Shown here piece by piece: positions 1 through 8,637 of a stretch of DNA of 64,000 bases (position 1 is its first letter; every line of letters starts with the position of its first letter). The position numbers and the translations under genes are program-made. Below the pieces are notes generated by a model. It ran no database searches, was not told the origin of the DNA, and saw only the letters and a list, made by a program, of their open reading frames with translations. Origin of the DNA: Kineosporia corallincola (GTDB lineage: Bacteria > Actinomycetota > Actinomycetes > Actinomycetales > Kineosporiaceae); the NCBI RefSeq assembly GCF_018499875.1, contig NZ_JAHBAY010000002.1, forward strand, positions 62,001-126,000, in the 5' to 3' direction.

Positions 1-42
1 CACCACCGTGATCTGGCGTGAGTCCACCGGCCCCCGGCGGGC

Positions 43-564
43 TCAGACCGGGTGACGCAGCGCGATGTTGTTGCAGGCCTCGCAGGTCTCCGCCGGGATC
101 AGGCCCACGCGCATCAGCCCGGCGAAGACGCGGCAGCCGACGCAGAACGCGAAAACCGACTCCAGGCCGGCGAACAGCACCATGATCGCCAGCAGTGCCT
201 GCGCCGGAGCGGCCTGGCCGATCAGGGTGAGTACGACGACGGCCGTGGTCACCACGGCCCCGATCGCCTGGGCGAAGCGTTTGGGCGGCCCGGGCACCAG
301 GCGCGGCTGGCCCAGGCGTGGTGCGATCACCCGGGTGGCGAGCTGCCCCAGCGGGCTGAGCACCGGGCCGGTGGCCACCCGGGCCCAGAATCCGTAGGCC
401 AGCGGCACGGACAGCCACAGCCAGCCCTCCCCGGCGCTGAGGCTCAGCACCAGCGTGGCCGCCGACAGCAGCATCACGCCGCCGGCCACGGTGCGGGCGG
501 CGACCTCGTTGACCGGGTTGGGGAAGCCGATCAGGTCGCGGGGGAACGGCGTCGGTACCGGCAC
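43..564 (-). CDS. DUF4395 family integral membrane protein
   Basis: Small polytopic membrane protein with about four hydrophobic stretches. It carries the DUF4395 hallmarks: an N-terminal FPNPVNE segment and, near residues 140-165, a C-terminal FCVGC pair followed by CEAC. The cysteines could bind metal or be redox active; no function is established for the family. A GTG nine bases further upstream is also in frame, but a GAGGAG ribosome site lies eight bases before the GTG chosen here, so this start is preferred. It stands alone beside an acetyltransferase on the same strand. The family call is firm, the role unknown. Confidence 0.85.
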   Translation of the reverse strand: MPVPTPFPRDLIGFPNPVNEVAARTVAGGVMLLSAATLVLSLSAGEGWLWLSVPLAYGFWARVATGPVLSPLGQLATRVIAPRLGQPRLVPGPPKRFAQAIGAVVTTAVVVLTLIGQAAPAQALLAIMVLFAGLESVFAFCVGCRVFAGLMRVGLIPAETCEACNNIALRHPV

Positions 565-617
565 GGTGCCCACTCCTCGGCTGCGTCGCGCTTTGTCTAC
601 TGATGCAGAAGAGAATC

Positions 618-1580
618 CTAGTCAGCGTCGGGCCGTGACGGAAGGGACGGGGGTACGACCAGCCGGGCGAACACGGTCTCCCGGCGCTGTACGAACCCCA
701 GGCGCTCGTACAGCCGGATGGCCGTGGCGTTCGTGGCACCGGTGTGCAGCAGCGCCCGGTCACCCCGGGCCTGGATGCCGTGCACCACCGCGCCCACCAG
801 CCGCGCCGCCAGCCCCTGGCCGCGGAAGGGCTCGTCGGTGCAGACCGCGCTCAGCTCGGTCCAGCCCGGCAGGCGCACTCGCTCGCCGGCCAGGGCCACC
901 AGCCGGCCCTGTCGCCGGATGCCGAGATACCGCCCCAGCTCGATCGTCCGGGGCCGCCACGGGCCGGGCCGCGCCCGCCCGATCAGGGCGGTGATCTCGT
1001 CCACGTCGTCCGGCCCGAGCCGGACGGCCTCGGGATCGTCGGCGCCTGTCCGGGTTTCGGCGACCATCTGCACGGCCTGGGCGATCCGGTTCACCGGCCA
1101 GCCGGGCGGCGTCCCGAACGCGACCCCGGTCAGGACCACCTCACTGCCGGGGCCGGCCAGGGCGGCCAGGTCGCGCCAGGCCTGTGGGTCGTTCTTGTCG
1201 GGCAGGGCGCTGTACACCGCGAAGTCAGCGCGGTAACGCCTTGCCCGGCCGTGGATCTCGGCCAGATGCCGGTGCGGGCCGGTGAGGGCGTGCCAGGCGG
1301 CGTTGTCCAGGGGGTGCGCGGTGGGTGCTGCGGGCGGTGCGGTGGGGCGAGATGTGGGGGTGGCCGGTGGGGGCCCGGGAAGGGACGACGGGCGTGTGGC
1401 CGAGGGCCCGGCGGGTGGGTCGACCGGGGGAGTGGCCGGGATGCCGTGGCTGGTCGGTGGGATCGCCGTGGTGGCCGTCGTGGGTCGCGTGACGAGCTCC
1501 GTTCTGTGCGTCCGTGTGGGTGTGGGTCGTGGCGGGCCGCGTCGTCCGGCAGGGCGCCGGAAAGACGGCCGCGACCTCAA
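618..1580 (-). CDS. GNAT family N-acetyltransferase
   Basis: The C-terminal half is a GNAT fold of the FR47-like type: acetyl-CoA loop FRGQGLAARLVGAV, then ATNATAIRLYERLGF. It would transfer an acetyl group to an unknown amine. Residues from about 92 on (DNAAWHALTGPH) form the usual N-terminal domain of this subfamily. The first ~90 residues are Pro/Thr-rich, unstructured and unlike the family. No ATG or GTG lies in frame between the TTG used here and the conserved domain, so either the start is TTG or the 5' end is altered. Function is assigned only at family level. Confidence 0.75.
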   Translation of the reverse strand: MRSRPSFRRPAGRRGPPRPTPTRTHRTELVTRPTTATTAIPPTSHGIPATPPVDPPAGPSATRPSSLPGPPPATPTSRPTAPPAAPTAHPLDNAAWHALTGPHRHLAEIHGRARRYRADFAVYSALPDKNDPQAWRDLAALAGPGSEVVLTGVAFGTPPGWPVNRIAQAVQMVAETRTGADDPEAVRLGPDDVDEITALIGRARPGPWRPRTIELGRYLGIRRQGRLVALAGERVRLPGWTELSAVCTDEPFRGQGLAARLVGAVVHGIQARGDRALLHTGATNATAIRLYERLGFVQRRETVFARLVVPPSLPSRPDAD

Positions 1581-1597
1581 ACTCTACTTTCTCTGTC

Positions 1598-1613
1598 GAC
1601 TTGGTCAAAAGTC
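1598..1613. promoter_or_regulatory. Inverted repeat upstream of the CBS-type enzyme, possible operator
   Basis: GACTT and AAGTC arms are separated by six bases. The dyad lies in the AT-richer gap between the divergent acetyltransferase and PLP-enzyme genes, about 175 bases before the latter. It could be a binding site for a regulator of either gene. No regulator gene is adjacent, so this is a weak call. Confidence 0.3.
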
Positions 1614-1787
1614 TTGAATCGGGTACGGGCGCGGGTTATGTTCCTTGTCGTACGAGGCGAATTCCCCTGATTCGCTCACGCTTTCACAGATGGGTGGCGG
1701 TCCGGGGCGCCGGTTGACGGACCACGCCGCGCAGCCGCCCGGCCCGATCCCGGCCCGGCCGTCCGCGTACCGTCGAGGAGTTCATCC

Positions 1788-3272
1788 ATGGCCAGGTTCG
1801 AGTCCGTGCTGGACAGCGTCGGCGGCACCCCGCTCATCCGCCTCACCCGGGCGGTCGCCGGGCTGCGACCCCGCATCTATGTCAAGGCCGAGTGGCAGAA
1901 CCCCGGCGGCGGCGTGAAAGACCGCGCCGCGCTGTGGATGCTGCGCCAGGCCGAGGCGGACGGGTCGCTGCGCCCGGGCGGCACCGTGGTCGAGGCCACC
2001 AGCGGCAACACCGGTATCGGCCTGGCCCTGATCGCGGCGCACCTGGGCTACCGGGCGGTCATTTTCGCCGGCTCCAGGATCTCCGCCGAGAAGCAGGCAC
2101 AGATCACCGCCTACGGCGCCGAACTGCGCCTGGTCGACGCCTTCGTGCCCCGCGACCATCCGGACAGCCTGCGCTCGCACGCCCAGCGTTACGCCGAGCA
2201 GACCCCTGGGGCCTGGCTCGCGGGGCAGTACGACAACCCCGCCAACCCGGCCTCGCACGCCGCCACCACCGGTCCGGAGATCTGGGACGACACCGACGGC
2301 ACCGTGACCCACCTGGTCGCCTGCGTGGGCACCGGCGGCACCATCTCCGGCGCCGGCCGCTACCTCAAGACCGCCGGCGCGGGCCGGGTGCGGGTGATCG
2401 GCGCCGACCCGATCACCTCGTCCTACTCCGGCGGTGACGGCAGCCTCAAATACATTGAAGGTGCAGGTCATTTCGTGCACCCCGACACCGTGCACGACCT
2501 GTGGCCCCGAGCCCTGGACGGCGGCGTGATCGACGAGTACGTCGGCATCGGTGACCGCCTGGCCATCGACACGGTGCGGCAGCTGGCCCGTACCGAGGGC
2601 ATCCTGGCCGGCGGTTCGTCCGGGGTGGCGCTGGCGGCGGCCTTGCAGGTAGCCGGGCGGCTCGACGAGAACCACACCGTCGTGGTGCTGCTGCCTGACT
2701 CCGGGCGCTCCTACCTGTCCACCTACTTCAACGACAGGTGGCTCGCCGTCAACGGTTTCACCGATCCGGAACCGGGCACACCCACCGTGGGCGAGGTGGC
2801 CGGGCCGGTCACCGCGGTCGAGGAGGGCTTCTCCCGTGCGGAGTTGCCCAACGTCAACTCGGTGGACGACGTACTGCTCCTCGCCCACCGCCGCCCCGCC
2901 CGCACCCTCGCTCCGCACCCGTCCGACATCATCGGGTGGACGACGGCCCGGCGCCTGCGCGACCCGGCGTGGTCCGTCGCCGCGGCCGGGCCGGTGGGGG
3001 TGGCTCTGGGCGCCGGGCTGGCCGTCACCGACCCCGCCGTGCAGGCTTGGGCCCTGTGTTCCTCGACCAGGGACGACGTCGCGCTCGTGCTGACCGACGG
3101 CCGGGTGACCGGGGCCCTCACCCGTGACACGCTCACCCGGGCCACTTCGCAGGTCGTTGCCCAGCCTGCCGCCCAGCCCGGTTCCCGTCCCGGCGTTCGG
3201 GCCACCGCTTCCGCCCCCGCCCGTCCGGCCGCGGCGGCGTCCGCACATCGTCCCTCCCGCACCAAAGTCTAG
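1788..3272 (+). CDS. PLP-dependent cystathionine beta-synthase / cysteine synthase family enzyme
   Basis: Fold-type II PLP enzyme. The N-terminal ~320 residues carry the PLP lysine in GGVKDR (K44), the SGNTG substrate loop and the GTGGTISG phosphate-binding loop. It probably condenses serine or O-acetylserine with a thiol or sulfide. The C-terminal ~170 residues are only weakly CBS-domain-like and end in an Ala/Pro-rich tail, so regulation by adenosyl ligands is possible but not shown. GAGGAG precedes the ATG. Downstream nitroreductase and DszA-like monooxygenase genes suggest sulfur assimilation from organosulfur compounds, which is inference. Cysteine synthase and cystathionine beta-synthase cannot be separated from sequence alone. 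Confidence 0.85.
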   Translation: MARFESVLDSVGGTPLIRLTRAVAGLRPRIYVKAEWQNPGGGVKDRAALWMLRQAEADGSLRPGGTVVEATSGNTGIGLALIAAHLGYRAVIFAGSRISAEKQAQITAYGAELRLVDAFVPRDHPDSLRSHAQRYAEQTPGAWLAGQYDNPANPASHAATTGPEIWDDTDGTVTHLVACVGTGGTISGAGRYLKTAGAGRVRVIGADPITSSYSGGDGSLKYIEGAGHFVHPDTVHDLWPRALDGGVIDEYVGIGDRLAIDTVRQLARTEGILAGGSSGVALAAALQVAGRLDENHTVVVLLPDSGRSYLSTYFNDRWLAVNGFTDPEPGTPTVGEVAGPVTAVEEGFSRAELPNVNSVDDVLLLAHRRPARTLAPHPSDIIGWTTARRLRDPAWSVAAAGPVGVALGAGLAVTDPAVQAWALCSSTRDDVALVLTDGRVTGALTRDTLTRATSQVVAQPAAQPGSRPGVRATASAPARPAAAASAHRPSRTKV

Positions 3273-3375
3273 TAAATCAATAGAGTATGAGTTAGTGTCG
3301 TGATCGCTTGCCGGACAGACTACTTCAGCTCGTACGGGCGTCCTCTCGCCCGCATCTCGCTGCCTGAGGAGTGCC

Positions 3376-3894
3376 ATGGCTGAAACCTGGGAGGCACTGA
3401 CCTCCCGCCGCAACGTGCGCAGCTACAGCGACCGGGCGATCGCGCCGGAGCACCTGGAGCGCATCCTGGAGGGGGCCCGGCGCACGCCGTCGGCGTCCAA
3501 CCGCCAGCACTGGGACCTGGTGGTGGTCACCGAGAGGCAGCAGCTCGCCGACCTGGCCACCGTGTGGCGCGGCGCCGGGCACATCGCCGCCTCCGCGGCC
3601 ACCGTCGCCCTGGTCGCCCCCGAGCCGCCCGACGAGCGCAGCCGGCTGATCGACCAGTACGACCTGGGGCAGCTCTCCTACGCCATCGCCCTGGTCGCCG
3701 CCGATCTCGGGATCGGCAGCGGCCATGCCTCGGTCGGCGACCAGGACCGGGCCCGGCGGGTTCTCGGCGTCCCCGAGGGGTTCGTCGTGTCCTGGCTGAT
3801 CGCGCTGGGCTACCCGGCGGACCGGCCGCTGCGGCCGGTCCTCGCACCCGATCGCCGTCCGCTCGCCGAGATCGTGCACCACGGCCGATGGTAG
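3376..3894 (+). CDS. Nitroreductase family protein (short form)
   Basis: FMN-dependent nitroreductase fold of 172 residues. The N-terminal RRNVRSYSDRAI and ARRTPSASNRQHWDLV segments form the FMN phosphate site, and the C-terminal LGYPADRPLRPV is typical of the family. A GAGGAG ribosome site precedes the ATG. It is tail-to-tail with a second, longer nitroreductase on the other strand. Nitroreductases next to flavin monooxygenases can supply reduced flavin; here that is inferred from position only. The substrate is unknown. Confidence 0.88.
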   Translation: MAETWEALTSRRNVRSYSDRAIAPEHLERILEGARRTPSASNRQHWDLVVVTERQQLADLATVWRGAGHIAASAATVALVAPEPPDERSRLIDQYDLGQLSYAIALVAADLGIGSGHASVGDQDRARRVLGVPEGFVVSWLIALGYPADRPLRPVLAPDRRPLAEIVHHGRW

Positions 3895-3911
3895 GCCCCC
3901 GGGTGCGCGGT

Positions 3912-4601
3912 TCAGGGGCGCTCCCGCGTCTGCTGCCACTGGTTCCAGTGCACCACCTCCTGCACCGGGCGGCGGCGCGGCTGGACCCAGCGGCCCCGCG
4001 CCGGGTAGCCGAGCGGGATCAGGGCCATGGTCAGCGCGTCGTCGGGAAGTCCCAGCAGGGAACGGATCTCGTCTTCCCCGATGACATGGAACGTGGTCAG
4101 GGTGCTGCCGATGCCGAAGGCCCGGGCCGCCAGCTGGAGCTGCTGCACCGCGCCGTACACCGAGGCACCCAGGCGCGGGTTGCCCGAGCCGGCGGCGTTG
4201 CGCAGCACCGGGATCACCCAGACCGGCGCCTCGTGCAGGTGCTGGGCCAGGTGCTCGGCGGCCCGGTAGGTGGCGGGGCTCATGCCGGCGTCGGAAACCG
4301 GTGCGCTGAGCACCTCTTCGCGGCGTGAGCCGTAGGCCTGTTCCCAGCCCTGACGGTAGTGCCGGGTGATGCGCTGCTTGAGATCGTCGTCGGTGACCAC
4401 CACCCAGCCCCAGCCCTGACGGTTGCCGCCGGAAGGGCCGCGGGTGGCGGCGTCGAGAATCTGCCAGAGCACGTCGTCCGGGATCGGCCGGTCGGAAAGA
4501 TAGCGCCGTGACGGCGTGGAGTGCAACGCTTCGAGAATCGACAGATCGCGGGGATCGACTGTGCCGGAAGCGAATTCGTCAGTGGTCATGTCAGGAACCA
4601 T
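3912..4601 (-). CDS. Nitroreductase family protein (long form)
   Basis: Second FMN-binding nitroreductase (229 residues). Near the N-terminus it has STPSRRYLSDRPIPDD and GPSGGNRQGWGWVV, and near the C-terminus IPLGYPARGRWVQPRRRP. Its start lies close to, and may overlap, the start of the divergent luciferase-like monooxygenase, so the two promoters must interleave. Possible role: NAD(P)H:FMN reductase or nitro/quinone reduction supporting the neighbouring monooxygenases. No catalytic residue separates these options. Confidence 0.88.
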   Translation of the reverse strand: MVPDMTTDEFASGTVDPRDLSILEALHSTPSRRYLSDRPIPDDVLWQILDAATRGPSGGNRQGWGWVVVTDDDLKQRITRHYRQGWEQAYGSRREEVLSAPVSDAGMSPATYRAAEHLAQHLHEAPVWVIPVLRNAAGSGNPRLGASVYGAVQQLQLAARAFGIGSTLTTFHVIGEDEIRSLLGLPDDALTMALIPLGYPARGRWVQPRRRPVQEVVHWNQWQQTRERP

Positions 4602-5529
4602 AGGGCACCGCGACGCCGGAGGGGAGACCCGTGAGAAGACCGATCATTCCCTGGTGCTCGGGATCGGTTTCGCCGCAACCGATCCCACCGGACTGGCCGG
4701 GTGGGTGCGCACCGCCGAGCTGATCGGCCTGGGGTTCGTCGTGCTCGACGACGTCCCCGACGGCCTGGACCCGGTGGAGTCGGCGGCCTTCGCCGGTGCG
4801 GGCACCCGCTCGATCGCCCTGGTGGCGCACGCGCCGGCCACCCATGCCGAGCCGTTCCACCTGTCCAACCAGTTCTCCGGTCTGGACCGGGGCACGAACG
4901 GCCGGGCCGGCTGGCTGGTCTCGGCCGATGCCGGGACGGCCCGGGCCCGGGCCCGGTCGGCGCCGGTGCCCGACCCGGCCACGGCGCGGCGGGAGGCGGT
5001 GGCCGTGGTGGGTGCGGCGCGGCGGCTGTGGGACTCCTGGGAAGACGGCGCGCTGATCGCCGACTCCGCCTCCGGCCGGTTCCTGGACGCCGACCGGATC
5101 CACTACGTGGACGTGGACAACGAGTTCTTCAGCATCCGTGGCCCGGCCCTGATGCCGCGGCCGGTGCAGGGTCAGGTGGTGGTGATCTCCCGCTACCGCG
5201 ACCAGATCGGGGACTGCGACGTGGTTCTCGTCGGCGGCGCGGGCGAGGCGGCCCGGGCCCGGGCCGGGGGAGCGAGCCGGGTGTTCGCCGAGATCGCGCC
5301 CAGCCCGGGGCTTCTCACCTCGCTGCGGCGGCTGACCGGGCACGTCGACGGCGTGCTGGTGCGGGCGGCCGACCCGGGCGCGGCGCTGCACGAGCTCGGC
5401 CAGTGGGTGGTGCCGGCGCTGGCCGCCGACGGCGTCCTGCGTTCGCCGGAACCCGGCGGCACCTTCCGCGAACTGCTCGGGCTGCCCCGCCCGGTGAGCC
5501 GTTACGCGACGTCCGGGAGGCCGGCATGA
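4588..5529 (+). CDS. Luciferase-like (LLM class) flavin-dependent oxidoreductase
   Basis: TIM-barrel flavin monooxygenase of the bacterial luciferase superfamily, shorter (313 residues) than its ~440-residue neighbour. It has the LDRGTNGRAGWLVS flavin-region motif but a reduced C-terminal part, so it may act as a partner subunit or have altered activity. The ATG chosen overlaps the divergent nitroreductase start by 14 bases. A strong GGAGGGGAG lies 29 bases inside this frame without an obvious start after it, so the true N-terminus may differ. Its stop overlaps the next start (ATGA), indicating translational coupling to the downstream monooxygenase. Confidence 0.75.
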   Translation: MSGTIGHRDAGGETREKTDHSLVLGIGFAATDPTGLAGWVRTAELIGLGFVVLDDVPDGLDPVESAAFAGAGTRSIALVAHAPATHAEPFHLSNQFSGLDRGTNGRAGWLVSADAGTARARARSAPVPDPATARREAVAVVGAARRLWDSWEDGALIADSASGRFLDADRIHYVDVDNEFFSIRGPALMPRPVQGQVVVISRYRDQIGDCDVVLVGGAGEAARARAGGASRVFAEIAPSPGLLTSLRRLTGHVDGVLVRAADPGAALHELGQWVVPALAADGVLRSPEPGGTFRELLGLPRPVSRYATSGRPA

Positions 5530-6836
5530 GCAGTGACGTGAGCGACTACCCGCGTCCGCACGCCCGTCTGCACCTCAACGCGTTCTTCCCGTTCGGCCCG
5601 GTCTACCTGTGGGACGAGGTGGACCGGCCCGAGAGATACTACGAGTTCGACGGGTTTACCCGGCTGGCGCAGGCCGCCGAGCGGGGCCTGTTCACTGCCG
5701 TGTTCCTGGGCGACAGCCAGCGCCTGCGCGAGCACCTGGGGCGGATCACCGACACGGCCGTCACCGGAAGGCCCGACCAGCTGGTGCTGTTCGCGCACCT
5801 GGCCGCCACCACCCGGCGGATCGGGCTGGTGGCCACCTTCAACACCACCTACAGCGACCCGGTGGACCTGGCCCGGCGGATCGCGACCGTCGACGTGTTC
5901 AGCCAGGGCCGGGCGGGCTGGAACCTGGTCACCACCCACAATGCCTGGACCGGTGAGAACTTCCGCCGCGGAGGGTATCTGGGACACGCCGACCGCTACC
6001 GTCAGGCCCTGGAGTACCTGCACGTCACCCGGCGGTTGTGGGACGGCGAGGCGGTGGAGTTCTCCGGCGACTTCTACGACGTGGCCGCACCGGCTCTGGG
6101 CGCACGCGGACCGCAGGGGCGGCCGGTGCTGTTCCAGGCCGGGGAGTCGGACGAGGGCCGCGACTTCGCCGCCCGGCACGCCGAGGCGGTGTTCTCCCGC
6201 TACCTGGAGTTCGACGCGGCCCTGGCGTTCGCCGGCGACCTGGCCGGGCGGCTGACGGCGCTGGGCCGCAGCCGTGACGACGTGAAGATCTTCCCCGGCG
6301 CCCGCATCGTGCTGGGCGACACCGCGCAGGACGCCCAGGAGCGCGCCGCCTGGTTCGACCGGCGCACCTGGACCGACCGGCGGGTCCGGGCGGTGCTGGA
6401 AAGCGTCTGGTCCCAGGATCTTTCCGGGTACGACGTGGACGGCCCGCTGCCGGCCGGGGATCCGGTGGTGCCGGAGCAGACCGTCACCCACGGGGTGGTC
6501 AACAGCCGGGACCAGCCGCTGGCCACCGCCCGCCGCTGGCGGGAGCTGGCCAGCGCCCGGGGCTGGTCGATCCGGCAGCTGGTGGCTCACCTGAACCAGT
6601 CCCAGGGCTTCGTCGGGACGCCGGCGGCGGTCGCCGACCGGCTGGCCCACTACGTGCGCTCGGGGGCCGTGGACGGGCTCAACCTGCTGGCCAACGGCGT
6701 CCCCGAGGGTTTCGACGACGTGGTGGACCGGCTCGTGCCGGCGTTGCAGGAACGCGGGGTGTACCCGGCGGAGTACGCCGGGACCACCCTGCGGGAGAAT
6801 CTCCGGGCGGGGGCGGTGACGCCGGTCAGACCGTGA
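5526..6836 (+). CDS. FMN-dependent monooxygenase, NtaA/SnaA/DszA type
   Basis: 436-residue two-component flavin monooxygenase. Family hallmarks are LHLNAFFPFGPVY at the N-terminus, FNTTYSDPVDLARRIATVD and FSQGRAGWNLVTTHNAW near residues 110-145, and VLFQAGESDEGRDFAARHAEA. Relatives oxidise nitrilotriacetate, EDTA, sulfones or related small molecules with FMNH2 from a separate reductase. It is translationally coupled to the preceding luciferase-like gene. With a CBS-type enzyme and nitroreductases nearby, a role in releasing sulfur from organosulfur compounds is plausible but unproven. Confidence 0.88.
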   Translation: MSSDVSDYPRPHARLHLNAFFPFGPVYLWDEVDRPERYYEFDGFTRLAQAAERGLFTAVFLGDSQRLREHLGRITDTAVTGRPDQLVLFAHLAATTRRIGLVATFNTTYSDPVDLARRIATVDVFSQGRAGWNLVTTHNAWTGENFRRGGYLGHADRYRQALEYLHVTRRLWDGEAVEFSGDFYDVAAPALGARGPQGRPVLFQAGESDEGRDFAARHAEAVFSRYLEFDAALAFAGDLAGRLTALGRSRDDVKIFPGARIVLGDTAQDAQERAAWFDRRTWTDRRVRAVLESVWSQDLSGYDVDGPLPAGDPVVPEQTVTHGVVNSRDQPLATARRWRELASARGWSIRQLVAHLNQSQGFVGTPAAVADRLAHYVRSGAVDGLNLLANGVPEGFDDVVDRLVPALQERGVYPAEYAGTTLRENLRAGAVTPVRP

Positions 6837-7236
6837 CGCGCTCCAGCTCGGCGTTCAGCGCCGCCAGGGCCGGGGGCACCACGTCGTCCCGGGGCGGCAG
6901 GTACTGGAGCAGCACCCACTCGTTCTCCTTCGTCCACAGTCCCAGGCCCTTGATGCCGCGGTACTCGAAGCGGTCGACGTGCACCCAGGCGATCCGCCGG
7001 CGTCCCAGGTCGTTACGGTTGATCAGCTGGTATCCGTCGGTGTACACGCCGTTGCCCCAGGCCCGCACCGCCACGGTGAGCCAGAACAGGGTGACCACGG
7101 CGGCGCAGATCGCGATCCACACGCTGCCCTCGGCGAACATGCCGATGCTGCCGGCCACGCCGACCACGCCGATCACCGCGTAGAGGACGGCGGTGCGGCG
7201 GGGCGCCTGCACGATCTTCTTGTCGGGGGTGCTCAT
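6826..7236 (-). CDS. Membrane protein with PH-like domain
   Basis: 136 residues. Two hydrophobic segments near residues 18-60 are followed by a short beta-rich domain (VYTDGYQLINRNDLGRRRIAW, then a WVLLQYLPPR stretch), the usual layout of small bacterial PH-domain membrane proteins. The start is the ATG of MSTPDKK; upstream frame continuation lacks family character. It converges with the monooxygenase gene and overlaps its end by 11 bases. A palindromic repeat lies about 100 bases upstream of the start. Function unknown. Confidence 0.7.
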   Translation of the reverse strand: MSTPDKKIVQAPRRTAVLYAVIGVVGVAGSIGMFAEGSVWIAICAAVVTLFWLTVAVRAWGNGVYTDGYQLINRNDLGRRRIAWVHVDRFEYRGIKGLGLWTKENEWVLLQYLPPRDDVVPPALAALNAELERVTV

Positions 7237-7335
7237 GCCCAGAGTCTGCCCAACCGGGGACGCGTGGTGCCCGGCGGGGAGGGGTGTCGGCACCGAGTAC
7301 CCGGCCGTCCCGACGCCTCCACGGGAACCTGCCCC

Positions 7336-7379
7336 GATTTTTCACACCACCTTGGGCGCCAGGCCGGTGTCAAAAAACC
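7336..7379. repeat. Dispersed ~43-bp palindromic repeat, copy 1 (degenerate arm)
   Basis: The left arm GATTTTTCACACC is followed by a GGGCGCC-containing core and a right arm GGTGTCAAAAAACC that is slightly decayed. The whole element matches, in opposite orientation, the perfect palindrome at 18511-18553, with a few mismatches. It lies between the decayed heme-binding-like gene and the PH-like membrane gene. It may be a REP-like mobile palindrome or a terminator/regulator site. Confidence 0.75.
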
Positions 7380-7422
7380 GGGGACGCTCTCCTGTGGGTT
7401 CCTCGGCAGAACGAGCACGCCC

Positions 7423-8249
7423 TCAGGCGGTGCGGCGCAGGGTGGCCACCGTGATGTGCGGCCAGCTCAGCCCGTTGAAGTTGAGCAGCATGTTCTGGGT
7501 GTACTGCAACTGCGAGGCCCGGCGCTCGCCGGCCAGCCTCTCCAGCCAGAAGGTCGAGGTGACGGTGGCGGCCACGGCGTTGGGGCCGTCCGGGCCGCCG
7601 GCCAGGACGGCGGTGTTCGCGGTGCCGCCGCCGACCACCGGCTTGTGCGCGGTGATGACGCTGAGGCGGGTCGTCGAGGTGATGTCCTGGCGGGCGATCG
7701 CCGAGCGCAGCAGGGTGTCCGGGTCGTCCACCATGGCCTGGGTGACGCCGACGAGACCGGCCGCGGGGTGCGGAACTTCGTCCTGATCGTCAGTGTCTGC
7801 TCGGGGAAGTCGAGGGTCTCCTTCGGGGCGCCGATGTTGAACGGGCGGATGTCGGCCTTCGGGACGGACGGCTTCACGCTCTCGTCGGCCGTGCTGGAGG
7901 TGCCCTGGGCCACGATGGCGGTGCCGTGCGGGAGGGTGGCCATCCGCACGATCGTCACCGGCTCCTTCGGGTTGCTGGTGCGCGGCACGTGCGCCCAGAT
8001 GCCCGGCTCGAGATGCAGCCCGGCGCCGAGGTTCTTGTCGGTGATCTGCTGGAGGTAGTTCAGGCCGAACATGGTGATGTCCTTCTGGAGCAGCCCGCGG
8101 TTCGGGATCTCGCCGGGGATGCGGGAGAACTCGAGCGTCTCGGTGGTCACGTTCAGCTCCAGGAACCGGTCCTGGCCGGGCACGGTCGGCGGGCTGGTCG
8201 ATGGCGGGCAGCGGCTGGAACCTGAAGCCGGGGTCGAGGTCGAGGTCAT
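7423..8249 (-). pseudogene. Frameshifted heme-binding-like protein gene
   Basis: Two reading frames together encode a protein resembling actinobacterial and cyanobacterial heme-binding or lipocalin-like proteins. The upstream frame has DRFLELNVTTETLEF, IPNRGLLQKDITMFGLNYLQ, HLEPGIWAHVP and VRMATLPHGTAIVAQG. The downstream frame starts GLVGVTQAMVDDPDTLL and ends LNFNGLSWPHITVATL. Restoring one base in the G run at 7765-7768 (a C run on the coding strand) joins them. The N-terminal region also lacks the usual tryptophan-rich start of the fold, so damage is probably not limited to one base. A sequencing error at the homopolymer cannot be excluded. Confidence 0.7.
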
Positions 8250-8313
8250 CCTTCGGGGAGACTGACCACCGGACCCGCCACCGGCGTCCTCACTTCTGTC
8301 GCAGGGGGAAGCA

Positions 8314-8637
8314 ATGCAGATCGGCGAACTCACCGAGCAGGTGGAACGGATCTCCCAGGGGTACGCGTCCCGGTTCGGCATCGACCGCGACGCGAACTGG
8401 TTCGTGCTGAAACTCCAGGAGGAGATGGGGGAGCTGACCCAGGCCCACCTGATGCTCAGCGGCCAGGCCCGGACCAAGGGCCGCACCGGCGACGAGATCG
8501 GCGAGCTGTTCCGCTCCGAGGTCGCCGACGTGCTGTGCCACGTGCTGCTGCTGGCGCACCATCACGACATCGACGTGATCGAGGAGGTGCGGCGCAAGTG
8601 GCTGGTGTGGGCCGACGGAACCGGCCTGCCGCAATGA
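8314..8637 (+). CDS. MazG-like nucleotide pyrophosphohydrolase
   Basis: All-alpha NTP pyrophosphohydrolase of 107 residues. The metal-binding acidic motif is visible as LQEEMGELTQA near residues 34-44 and EVADVL near 69-74. The family hydrolyses (d)NTPs to (d)NMP and PPi to clean nucleotide pools. Its stop overlaps the start of the next hydrolase gene (ATGA), so the two are translationally coupled. Confidence 0.85.
   Translation: MQIGELTEQVERISQGYASRFGIDRDANWFVLKLQEEMGELTQAHLMLSGQARTKGRTGDEIGELFRSEVADVLCHVLLLAHHHDIDVIEEVRRKWLVWADGTGLPQ

Noticed and set aside
1581-1787. SAM or other riboswitch before the CBS-type gene
   Set aside because: Only a short dyad is present; no conserved multi-helix leader is recognisable.
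1782-3413. Long open frame on the minus strand opposite the CBS-type gene
   Set aside because: It mirrors the codon periodicity of the plus-strand gene, has Gly/Arg/Val-rich composition and no domain; an antisense shadow common in GC-rich DNA.
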